In this document: positions 26,592-34,194 of the stretch, piece by piece
Layout: the number at the start of each line of letters is the position of its first letter
How positions within the stretch are numbered: position 1 is the stretch's first letter
Source of the DNA: Verrucomicrobiia bacterium
GTDB lineage: Bacteria > Verrucomicrobiota > Verrucomicrobiia > Limisphaerales > Fontisphaeraceae
DNA length: 64,000 bases
NCBI GenBank assembly: GCA_026414565.1
Contig: JAOAIT010000009.1
Coordinates: 310,001 to 374,000 of the forward strand
Direction: 5' to 3'
The notes under the pieces: generated by a model
Database searches by the model: none
Told to the model about the DNA's origin: nothing
What the model saw: the letters and a program-made list of their open reading frames with translations, nothing else
Position numbers and translations under genes: made by a program

Positions 26592-27632
26592 ATGGGAACT
26601 CCCAGACGTTTCTTCGCCAGCGACAATTACGCCGGCATCTGCCCTGAGGCCTGGGCGGCCTTGCAGGCCGCCAATGTGGACCACGCGCCCGCTTACGGTG
26701 AGGATGACTTCACCGCCCGCGTGGCGGACCAACTGCGGGAATTGTTTGAGACGCATTGCGAGGTGTTTTTCGTCTTTAACGGGACCGCGGCGAATTCCCT
26801 GGCGCTGGCCACCCTCTGCCAGAGTTATCACTCCATCATCTGCCACGAGCTGGCCCACGTGGAGACGGATGAATGCGGCGCGCCCGAGTTTTTTTCGCAC
26901 GGCACCAAGGTGCTCACCGCGCCCGGTGCCAACGGCAAATTGGAGCCGCAGGCCATCGAGCGGCTGGTGCGCAGGCGCAGCGACATTCATTATCCCAAAC
27001 CGCGCGCCGTTTCCCTCACGCAGGCCACGGAGGTGGGCACGGTGTACACCGTGGAGGAAGTCCGCGCCATTTGGGCCCGGGCGCGCAGCCTGGGCCTGCG
27101 GATTCACATGGACGGCGCCCGCTTCGCCAACGCCGTGGCCTCGTTGGGCGTGGCGCCCAAGGAAATCACCTGGCAGGCGGGGGTGGACGTGCTGTGCTTT
27201 GGTGGCACCAAGAACGGCCTGCCGGTGGGCGAGGCCGTGATCTTTTTTGACCGCGAGCTGGCGGCCGAGTTTGCCTATCGCTGCAAGCAGGCCGGCCAGT
27301 TGGCCTCCAAAATGCGTTTCATTGCCGCCCCGTGGCTCGGCATGTTGGAAAACAACACCTGGCTGCGTCACGCCGCTCATGCCAATGCCATGGCCGCCCG
27401 GATGGAAACAGCCCTGCGTGAGCTGGGAGTCAACCTCCTTTTTCCCCGCGAGGCCAATGCCGTCTTTGCCGAATTTTCCCCGGCCGTGCAACAGGGCTTG
27501 CGGGCGCGCGGCTGGCGCTTCTACACCTTCATTGGCCAGGGGGGATGCCGCCTCATGTGCGCGTGGGACACCCGGCCCGAGGATGTGGATGCCTTCGTGG
27601 CGGATGTGCGGGAGTTGCTGCAAGCCCCCTGA
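26592..27632 (+). CDS. Low-specificity threonine aldolase (PLP enzyme)
   Basis: 346-residue fold-type I PLP enzyme of the beta-eliminating lyase/threonine aldolase family, which cleaves L-threonine and allo-threonine to glycine and acetaldehyde. Signatures: 'FFASDNYAGICPEAW' (substrate-binding N-terminus), 'VFNGTAANSLAL' (PLP phosphate), 'CHELAHVETDECGAPEFF', 'LRIHMDGARFANAVASLGV' (Asp that binds the PLP nitrogen) and 'CFGGTKNGLP' with the Schiff-base lysine. A closely related family is found in many Gram-negatives. It is followed by a strong hairpin at 27663. Confidence 0.9.
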   Translation: MGTPRRFFASDNYAGICPEAWAALQAANVDHAPAYGEDDFTARVADQLRELFETHCEVFFVFNGTAANSLALATLCQSYHSIICHELAHVETDECGAPEFFSHGTKVLTAPGANGKLEPQAIERLVRRRSDIHYPKPRAVSLTQATEVGTVYTVEEVRAIWARARSLGLRIHMDGARFANAVASLGVAPKEITWQAGVDVLCFGGTKNGLPVGEAVIFFDRELAAEFAYRCKQAGQLASKMRFIAAPWLGMLENNTWLRHAAHANAMAARMETALRELGVNLLFPREANAVFAEFSPAVQQGLRARGWRFYTFIGQGGCRLMCAWDTRPEDVDAFVADVRELLQAP

Positions 27633-27662
27633 ACCAGGGCCGTTGTCTGCCGCCATAAAAAT

Positions 27663-27686
27663 GGGACGGCCCCCAAGGGCCGTCCC
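27663..27686. terminator. Terminator between two convergent genes
   Basis: GGGACGGCCC, loop CCAA, GGGCCGTCCC: perfect 10-bp stem in the 82-base gap between the aldolase gene (+) and the SLBB gene (-). On the minus strand it is followed by CATTTTTATGG, a T-run, which makes it a good intrinsic terminator for the SLBB gene; in the + direction there is no T-run. Confidence 0.75.
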
Positions 27687-27714
27687 CGTGACACACGCAG
27701 ATGAAACCAGACCC

Positions 27715-28482
27715 TTAACGGGCGGCGATCTGCGAAACCCGGGCCACTTCAGGTTTTGCGGCCAGTGCGGGATCGGTCTTTCCCGTAACCGGCAGCGGTT
27801 TGCCGTGTGACAAGGCGCAGAAGAGCTTCAGTTGATCCACAGGCAGGGCCGGATGATCCGTCACCGGCCGCCGGCCCGGCCATGAGGAGGCCGGCACGCT
27901 GACGATGTCGCCATCCTGCAGCGGGAGGTCATTTTTGAACCCATCGGCCATGATGTGTTCCACGTCCACCGTAAACTGTTCGGTGGCGCCATTCGCCAGC
28001 GTGCGGCTCACGCGCACCTTCTGCAAATTAGCAAAGCGGGACGGCCCCAGGAAATAAATGGCCTGGGCCAGATGCGTATTGAGTTGCCGCTCCAGATAAA
28101 CCACCCCTTGCGCCTCCCCGCAAAAGGTCACCGTCCCTTTGGCTGCGGCAGGGGGGACGGCCACCGCCGAAAATTGCACCTGCATTTCCGGTGCGTATTG
28201 GGCGGCCAGCGCCTGCGCCGCCGCCGTCAGCTCCTCGGGCGTGCGCCCGGCGGCCGGCAGGGACAGGGTGTCGGCATACGGCGTGGCCACCGGCAAATCC
28301 ACTTGTCCCAGATGATTGAGTTTGAGCTCCACCTGGGAGGGTGACTGACCTTTTTGTCCCAAGCTAAGGATGACTTTATCGCCCGGTTTGAGCCGCGGCG
28401 AAGGTTGAGATTGCGGTTCAGCCGCCAGCGCGAGAGCCGCGCTGAGCGCCAAGATCATCAGGCTGTGTGTCACGTTTTTCAT
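27715..28482 (-). CDS. Polysaccharide export (Wza-like) protein with SLBB domain
   Basis: 255 residues. Signal peptide about 1-21 ('ILALSAALALAAEP'), then a polysaccharide export sequence domain ('LKPGDKVILSLGQKGQSPSQ' up to about 110) and an SLBB-type domain ('VTFCGEAQGVVYLERQLNTH', ending 'LPLQDGDIVSVPASS' near 200). In the Wza family this builds a periplasmic/outer-membrane exit channel for polysaccharide. No lipobox is visible and the protein is shorter than Wza, so it could be a periplasmic accessory form. No glycosyltransferase or Wzc genes lie nearby. It is divergent from the C45-type gene. Confidence 0.78.
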   Translation of the reverse strand: MKNVTHSLMILALSAALALAAEPQSQPSPRLKPGDKVILSLGQKGQSPSQVELKLNHLGQVDLPVATPYADTLSLPAAGRTPEELTAAAQALAAQYAPEMQVQFSAVAVPPAAAKGTVTFCGEAQGVVYLERQLNTHLAQAIYFLGPSRFANLQKVRVSRTLANGATEQFTVDVEHIMADGFKNDLPLQDGDIVSVPASSWPGRRPVTDHPALPVDQLKLFCALSHGKPLPVTGKTDPALAAKPEVARVSQIAAR

Positions 28483-28644
28483 ACGGGGCCAACCTACGCC
28501 CCGCCGCAGACACGCGAAATCGGCGCAAACCGCTTTCTCCGGTCGGAAGGCCTGCGAAAATCATGTCAGAATATTCTTACGCGGCGGGAACTTGCAGCAG
28601 AGTTGCATTTGACAGAGCACAAGGCGCAGGCCATGTTCACAGCC

Positions 28645-30558
28645 ATGAAATCACGTTGGCTCGGTCTTGCCCTTGCCTTTGTTTTTACCTGCTCCGGCTG
28701 GTTGCCCCTGCGGGCCCAAACCACCCCGGCGGTCTCCAATTCACCCGCCATCCTGTTGGGCAATGCCCTAGCCAAAGTGGCCGCCTTGCTCGAGCCTTCC
28801 CCCAACACCCCTGCGGAAACATGGTCGGCCCAAATCAAACTGGTGCGTGCCCAAGGTATCCCGAAAGAACTGGCCGAGGCCAAGCTCAACCTGGCGATAC
28901 AATCCCCCAATCGGGCACGAGTGGAAGTGCAGGCCAACGGCCACACGTATGCTTTGGGCAGGCAGGGCCAGGAGCTGTGGATTTATGCCGGCGCCAAACA
29001 GTTTGGCATTGTCGGTCAGCCGGGCCTGCCGCGTTTTTCCACGGCGCCGGAAAAAATCGATCGCACGCAATTGGGGCGTCTGAAATTGCCCGTCCCCCCG
29101 GAGCAGTTGGCGCTGCTGCCTTTGTTATTCTCCTATGAAATCCTGCCGGAAAAAGTCATTGACGGCGAGGCCTGTCACGTCTTCCAGGCGCGGCCGTTGC
29201 CGCAGGCCATGCAGGCCCTGGGCCTCCCGGCCGGCACGCTCACGCTGGCTTTGCGTCGCAAGGACGCCTTGCCCGCCCGCATCGGTTGGAGCGATGGCCG
29301 CAAGTTGGATGTGCTGGTGGAACTGGGCAACCTTCAGGCCGAGCCTGCCTGGCCGGCGGAGCGATGGAACATCCCGGCCAGAGCCGGCGATACCGTCGAA
29401 AAGGTGGCGCTGGGGCATGTGACCCGCTTCCTGGAGGTGGCCCTTAAATCGTTGAACCAAAAGATTCCCACCCTGCCCGAAACGGTCACCGGGCAGCACC
29501 GGTTGGTGGCCACTGAAGGCGAGGGCCGGCTGGAAACCGTGGACGGCACACTGGTGCTCTTTGTCAAAGGCACACCGGAAGAGATGGGCCGACAGCATGG
29601 CGTATTGTTGCGCAAGCAGGTGCGCTCGCTGGTGGATCAAATCCTCTACGGGGTGGGCGTGGGCAGCAGCTTTGAAAAAGGCCGGTGGTTCTTTGGCGAG
29701 ATTGAGCAGGCGCAGGCGCGATTGAAAGTGGACGAACGCTATTTGCGCGAAATGGATGCCCTGGCTCAGGCTGCCGGACTGGAGCGCGAAGAGGTGCGCC
29801 TGGCCAATTTCTTTCCCGAGCTGTTTCATTGCAGTGGTTTTGCCCTGTTCGGCAAGGCCACGCAGGGAGGGCGTATGTATCACGGGCGCATCCTCGATTA
29901 TTTGAAGGGCGTGGGCTTGGAGCAAAATGCCGTGGTCATGGTGATGCAACCTGCCGATGCCTACGCGTGGGTCAACGTGGGCTACGCCGGCTTTGTGGGC
30001 ACGGTGACCGCCATGAATGAAAAACAGGTGGCCATCGGCGAAATGGGCGGGCGCGGCGAAGGCTTGTGGGATGGCAAACCCATGGCGCAGTTGATGCGCG
30101 AAGTTATGGAGCGTGCCGCCACGCTGGATGAAGCGGTGTCCATCATGCGCCGCGGGCCGCGCACGTGCGAGTATTATTACGTAATTTCCGATGCTAAAAG
30201 CAGGAAGGCTGTCGGTATTGCCGCCACGCCGGACACCTTTGAAACCATCTGGCCGGGGCAATCCCACCCCCGCCTGCCGCATGCCTTTGCCGACGTCGTG
30301 CTCATGTCGGCGGGCGATCGCTATGAAACCCTGGCGGCCCGCGTGCGGGAAAACTACGGCAAATTCGATGCCACTTCCGCACGCGCGCTCATGAATCGCC
30401 CCGTCTGCATGGGCTCCAACATTCAGTCCGTGTTATTTGAGCCGGATACGCTGGACTTCTGGGTCGCCAACGCGGACAGCCAGAATGTGGCCAGTCACAC
30501 CCGCTACACCCGCTACAATCTCAAGCGCCTTTTGGAAGCTCCGCCCGCCGGGAAGTGA
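28645..30558 (+). CDS. Exported fusion: LolA-like domain plus C45-family autoproteolytic hydrolase
   Basis: 637 residues. Signal peptide (about 1-26, 'CSGWLPLRAQ'), then a LolA/LppX-like beta domain (30-300, 'WSAQIKLVRAQGI', 'KLNLAIQSPNRARVEVQANG', 'YEILPEKVIDGEACHVF'), then an N-terminal-nucleophile C45 domain (310-637). In C45 enzymes the nucleophile is a Cys exposed by self-cleavage; here it is predicted to be C396 in 'FHCSGFALFG', with 'MYHGRILDYLKG' after it and 'VGYAGFVGTVTAMNEKQVAI' as the conserved core. Family members are acyltransferases or amidohydrolases acting on amide bonds; the substrate is unknown. Its last 38 bases overlap the convergent prmA gene. ATG 28633 is an alternative start. 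Confidence 0.75.
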   Translation: MKSRWLGLALAFVFTCSGWLPLRAQTTPAVSNSPAILLGNALAKVAALLEPSPNTPAETWSAQIKLVRAQGIPKELAEAKLNLAIQSPNRARVEVQANGHTYALGRQGQELWIYAGAKQFGIVGQPGLPRFSTAPEKIDRTQLGRLKLPVPPEQLALLPLLFSYEILPEKVIDGEACHVFQARPLPQAMQALGLPAGTLTLALRRKDALPARIGWSDGRKLDVLVELGNLQAEPAWPAERWNIPARAGDTVEKVALGHVTRFLEVALKSLNQKIPTLPETVTGQHRLVATEGEGRLETVDGTLVLFVKGTPEEMGRQHGVLLRKQVRSLVDQILYGVGVGSSFEKGRWFFGEIEQAQARLKVDERYLREMDALAQAAGLEREEVRLANFFPELFHCSGFALFGKATQGGRMYHGRILDYLKGVGLEQNAVVMVMQPADAYAWVNVGYAGFVGTVTAMNEKQVAIGEMGGRGEGLWDGKPMAQLMREVMERAATLDEAVSIMRRGPRTCEYYYVISDAKSRKAVGIAATPDTFETIWPGQSHPRLPHAFADVVLMSAGDRYETLAARVRENYGKFDATSARALMNRPVCMGSNIQSVLFEPDTLDFWVANADSQNVASHTRYTRYNLKRLLEAPPAGK

Positions 30559-31459
30559 GGCCCGCGGTGCCAGTGAAGGTGGCGCCGGTCCATTCGCTCT
30601 TGTCGCGGCGCCGGGTAAGCTTAAAACCAAGGTCCCGGTACGTTTTTAGCACCGCCGGAAAGCGTTCTGTCAAAATGCCGGCCAGAACCAGCCGGCCTTC
30701 CGGCGCCACGCACTGTGCGATGCGCGCCGCCTGTTGCACCAACAGCTCATCGGTCAGGTTGGCGGCGACGACCTCAAACTTCCGGTTGCCGGGTGGGGCG
30801 TCCGTGGCGATGTCGGCCGTTAGAAAACGAATGCCCCGGCCCACCCCGTTGGCGCGGGCATTGGCCCGGGCTACGCGGATGGCTTCGGGATCGTGATCCA
30901 GGGCCATAATCCGGGCGTAGCCGAGTTTCGCCGCCGCAATGGCCAGCAGCCCGGAGCCGGTGCCCACATCAAGAAAACTGGCCCCCACCGGGCGGGAAAG
31001 CCGCACCACTTCCTGCAGACAATAATGCGTGGTGGGATGGTGTCCTGTGCCAAAACTCAGACCAGGATCCAGGACAATTAAATGTTGCCCGGCTTGGGGC
31101 GGGGTTTTGTCCCACGTGGGACGAATCAGCAACACCTTCCCGATGCGGATGGGGCGGATGTGGCGCTGCCAGGCTTTGACCCAGTCCCTTGCCGTCAATC
31201 GCTGCACTTGGATTGTCGGAGTGGACGGGCGGGGCAGGGGAACTGCCCTTGGCAGCGTCTGCAGGCCCCGGCCCAATTCCTCCAGCATTGCCGTGCCGGG
31301 CTGGTGCGGCAGATAAACCGAGACACTGGCTTCACTTGAATCCTCGGCCGTGTACGCACAAGCGGGCGTCTGAAACAAGTCTTCGCATAGTGCCTGCACG
31401 GCCTCCTCGTGGCCCTTGCACACCGGAATGGTCACCTGCCAGAGCGTGGGCGTTTTCAT
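30521..31459 (-). CDS. prmA: Ribosomal protein L11 methyltransferase PrmA
   Basis: 312-residue class I methyltransferase. The N-terminal substrate-recognition domain (about 1-100) is followed by a Rossmann domain with SAM motif 'FLDVGTGSGLLAIAAAKLG', 'MALDHDPEAIRVARANARAN', and the catalytic 'VVAANLTDELLV' (the 'NxxxD/E' PrmA motif). 'DPGLSFGTGHHPTTHYCL' is the PrmA signature. In E. coli it trimethylates ribosomal protein L11. It is the last gene of an rph-phosphatase-prmA operon; the start overlaps the preceding stop (ATGA). Confidence 0.9.
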   Translation of the reverse strand: MKTPTLWQVTIPVCKGHEEAVQALCEDLFQTPACAYTAEDSSEASVSVYLPHQPGTAMLEELGRGLQTLPRAVPLPRPSTPTIQVQRLTARDWVKAWQRHIRPIRIGKVLLIRPTWDKTPPQAGQHLIVLDPGLSFGTGHHPTTHYCLQEVVRLSRPVGASFLDVGTGSGLLAIAAAKLGYARIMALDHDPEAIRVARANARANGVGRGIRFLTADIATDAPPGNRKFEVVAANLTDELLVQQAARIAQCVAPEGRLVLAGILTERFPAVLKTYRDLGFKLTRRRDKSEWTGATFTGTAGLTSRRAELPKGA

Positions 31460-32079
31460 GTGCCCGGTGTCTTCCAGGGAGTGTAGTTGGCCAACTGAAT
31501 CTCCGGGTGCCTTCCTCCGCCGGCGTCCACCGCCGCCACAGACGCATAATCCACGTCAAACAACGCCATCCGCGACAGGGGCATCTCCAACAGGGAGGCG
31601 AGCAGTTGGCGGATGACGCCGCCGTGGGCGAACACCGCCACGGTTTGGCCCTGGTGGCGCACGAGCTTGTCGTGCAGCCACGGTTCCAGCCGGGCCCGAA
31701 TTTGAGCGCCGGTCTCCCCGTCAGGAATGCGCCCCTGTTCAATCCAGTCCAGCCAGTCCCAAGGATCCGCCTTGAACTTTTCCCGTACTTCGCGAAAGTG
31801 CAGGCCGGTCCACCGCCCAAAATCAAATTCGCGGAGCGCCTCCTCAAATTGTGGCGCGCCGGGCAGATGACCGTTGCACGGCTCGAGCGTCTGACGGACG
31901 CGCAGCATGGGGCTGGCATATACCGCCTCCAATGGCAGCCGCTGCACGTACTCGGCCAGCCGTCGCGCCTGATCGCGCCCCACGGCCGATAGGCCCATGT
32001 CAATACGCCCGCCGAAGACGTGGTGATAACGTTCCTCCACCTCGGCATGCCGGATGAAATAAAAACGGGTGCGTTTCAT
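31456..32079 (-). CDS. Histidine phosphatase (phosphoglycerate mutase-like)
   Basis: 207 residues of the two-branch histidine phosphatase fold. The catalytic motif is 'FYFIRHAEVEERY' (RHA in place of the usual RHG), with the second histidine in 'AVFAHGGVIRQLL', and 'GRIDMGLSAVGRDQARRLAE' and 'YASPMLRVRQTLEP' between. Members include CobC, GpmB-like enzymes and others; the substrate cannot be told. ATG 32079 is chosen because it overlaps the rph stop as ATGA, exactly as this gene's own stop overlaps prmA; ATG 32085 is two codons upstream. Confidence 0.82.
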   Translation of the reverse strand: MKRTRFYFIRHAEVEERYHHVFGGRIDMGLSAVGRDQARRLAEYVQRLPLEAVYASPMLRVRQTLEPCNGHLPGAPQFEEALREFDFGRWTGLHFREVREKFKADPWDWLDWIEQGRIPDGETGAQIRARLEPWLHDKLVRHQGQTVAVFAHGGVIRQLLASLLEMPLSRMALFDVDYASVAAVDAGGGRHPEIQLANYTPWKTPGT

Positions 32080-32843
32080 GCGCATTGCAGGGCGGCTTGT
32101 TGCAGGGCAAACAACTGTTGCAGCCCGGCCCGGCCCAGGCCCAACAACTGATGGAGCTGCTCCTCCGTGAAGGTGGCCTCTTCGCCGGTGCCCTGGATCT
32201 CGATGTAATCGCCGGCATCATTCATCACCAGATTCATATCCACCGCCGCCGCCACATCCTCGGTGTAACAAAGGTCCAACAAAGGCGTGCCGCCCACCAG
32301 GCCCACGCTGACGGCCGCCACGGCCCGCTGCAACGGATTGGCCTGCAAGAGGCCGGCGCTCAGCCATTGTTTGATGGCCAGCGCCAGTGCCACGTAGGCC
32401 CCCGTGATGGAAGCAGTGCGGGTGCCACCGTCCGCCTGCAGCACATCGCAATCCACCCACACGGTGCGCTCGCCCAGTTTTTCCAGGTCCACACAAGCGC
32501 GCAAGGAGCGTCCAATCAGCCGCTGAATTTCCTGCGTGCGCCCCTCAATCTTCCCGCGGCTGGCCTCCCGGGCCTTGCGGGTGGCGGTGGAGTAGGGGAG
32601 CATTGAATATTCGGCGGTGAGCCAGCCCCCGGACACCTGTTGCTCTTTCATCCACCGGGGCACTTCGGCTTCGACGGTGACGGCACAAATGACCCGGGTG
32701 TTGCCCCATTCAATCAGGACTGAGCCGGCGGCTGCAGGCGCAATGCCGGGCTGGAAACGCACGGGGCGGAGCTGATCGGGGCGGCGCCCATCCGCCCGGG
32801 CGGCTGGGGGCGGGTTGTGCTTGGCGGTGACCGCTTCATTCAT
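32076..32843 (-). CDS. rph: Ribonuclease PH
   Basis: 255 residues, the standard length. RNase PH is a phosphorolytic 3'-5' exonuclease that trims the ends of tRNA precursors. Recognisable parts are 'RADGRRPDQLRPVRFQPGIA', 'VLIEWGNTRVICAVTVE', 'TAEYSMLPYSTATRKAREAS', 'IQRLIGRSLRACVDLEKLGE' (RNase PH signature), 'WVDCDVLQADGGTRTASITG' and 'VDMNLVMNDAGDYIEIQGTG'. It heads the three-gene minus-strand operon with the phosphatase and prmA. Confidence 0.95.
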   Translation of the reverse strand: MNEAVTAKHNPPPAARADGRRPDQLRPVRFQPGIAPAAAGSVLIEWGNTRVICAVTVEAEVPRWMKEQQVSGGWLTAEYSMLPYSTATRKAREASRGKIEGRTQEIQRLIGRSLRACVDLEKLGERTVWVDCDVLQADGGTRTASITGAYVALALAIKQWLSAGLLQANPLQRAVAAVSVGLVGGTPLLDLCYTEDVAAAVDMNLVMNDAGDYIEIQGTGEEATFTEEQLHQLLGLGRAGLQQLFALQQAALQCA

Positions 32844-32901
32844 ACCGGCGGGATGCTATGCCGTGGCCTGAGAGGCGGCAATGGAAAATCCGGCCCCCTT
32901 C

Positions 32902-34194
32902 TCAAAGCGAAGTGGACTTCTGCCGCTCGGTACGCCCGGAAATCAGGTTTTCGTAAAGCTCTTCGTACAGACCCCACGACTGCGGCGAGGAGACTGTCCC
33001 CGGTTTCTTCCCGTCCGTGGCCAGACCGGGCAGATGAATGCGAAAACGCGTACCGCCGAGGGGGGAATGATCCACCTCCAGGTGTCCGCCCTCGTGATAG
33101 ACCAGAAAGAAGGAGGCCATCAGATTGAAGCCCAGTTCTTGAGGATGGTTGGAGCGGCTGTAAAAGGGATCAAAAAGGAAGCGCATGTCCTCAGCGCTCA
33201 GTCCCGGGCCGTTGTCCTCCAAAATAATTTCGATACCCTGGTTTGCAGCATCGGCCTGCACCGTCCAGACAATTCTGCCGCCGGCCGGCAGCACCAGCAG
33301 CTCATCGCGCAGCAACAAATAAAGCAGTCGCTGAATGTTTCTGGTATGGCCCCGGAGGAGGGGCAACGGCGCAGCGCAGTGTACCTCGACGACAATCTGG
33401 CGGGATTGACATTCCTCCTGCGCTGCCGCCACCGCTTCGCGCAACAGGGCGGCCACGTCCACCTCCTCCAGATCGCCCGGATCAAAACGGTTCGCCGCCA
33501 GCCCCAGGCTGTCCAGCATCTCGGTGATGCGGTGAATCTGCCCCTGCGCCATGGCATGAAACTCGCGCCAGTACTGCGGGTCCCGCAGTTGCTGCGGACT
33601 GATTTTTTCCTCGGCCATTTTCACCGGAGCCAGATCGAGAAAGGTTTGAATGGCCACCAGCGAATTGCGCAGGTGATGATTCAGCCCGGCCGAGAAGATG
33701 CCCATGCTCAGCAGGCGGTCGGTGAACATGAGGCGGTGCAGGGTGGAGATTTTCTCGCGCAACAATTGGTCGCGCTCGTGTTGCACTATGAAAAATTGAA
33801 GCGCCTGCCGGAGCGCCATTTCCAGCTCCACCGGATCCCACGGTTTGGTGATGTACTTGTAGATGGCGCCGGCATTCACCGCGGCAATGGCGGCATCCAG
33901 TTCCGCATAGGCCGTGGTCAGGATGCGCACGATCCGCGGGTACTGGCTGCGGGCTTTTTCCAGCAATTGCACCCCTTTTTCGCCGGGCATCCGCTGGTCG
34001 GTCATCAGCACGCCCACCTCGGCGTGGTGGCTTTCCAACAGGCGGTGTCCCTCGGCGGCGCTCGGCGCGGTGAAAATGCGAAACTGCTCGCCGAAAGCTG
34101 CCTGGAACATACGCAGCGACGCCTCTTCGTCGTCCACGTAAAGAATGGCAAAGCGGCGATAATCGAATTCAGGCGTGGTCAGGGGTGAGGTCAT
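32902..34194 (-). CDS. Response regulator-histidine kinase protein, PhcQ-like
   Basis: 430 residues. N-terminal receiver domain (about 12-130): 'FAILYVDDEEASLRMF', phospho-acceptor D66 in 'LMTDQRMPGEKGV', 'ILTTAYAELDAAIAAVNAG' and 'YKYITKPWDPVELE'. A helical linker leads to a kinase domain with H-box 'SAGLNHHLRNSLVA' (H174 the likely acceptor) and an ATPase domain ('ILEDNGPGLSAEDM', 'LGFNLMASFFLVYHEGG'). No DNA-binding domain. This REC-plus-kinase arrangement and the wording of the receiver match PhcQ/PhcR-type proteins of the Ralstonia Phc system. It overlaps the upstream hybrid-kinase gene by 26 bases. Name by similarity and context only. Confidence 0.75.
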   Translation of the reverse strand: MTSPLTTPEFDYRRFAILYVDDEEASLRMFQAAFGEQFRIFTAPSAAEGHRLLESHHAEVGVLMTDQRMPGEKGVQLLEKARSQYPRIVRILTTAYAELDAAIAAVNAGAIYKYITKPWDPVELEMALRQALQFFIVQHERDQLLREKISTLHRLMFTDRLLSMGIFSAGLNHHLRNSLVAIQTFLDLAPVKMAEEKISPQQLRDPQYWREFHAMAQGQIHRITEMLDSLGLAANRFDPGDLEEVDVAALLREAVAAAQEECQSRQIVVEVHCAAPLPLLRGHTRNIQRLLYLLLRDELLVLPAGGRIVWTVQADAANQGIEIILEDNGPGLSAEDMRFLFDPFYSRSNHPQELGFNLMASFFLVYHEGGHLEVDHSPLGGTRFRIHLPGLATDGKKPGTVSSPQSWGLYEELYENLISGRTERQKSTSL

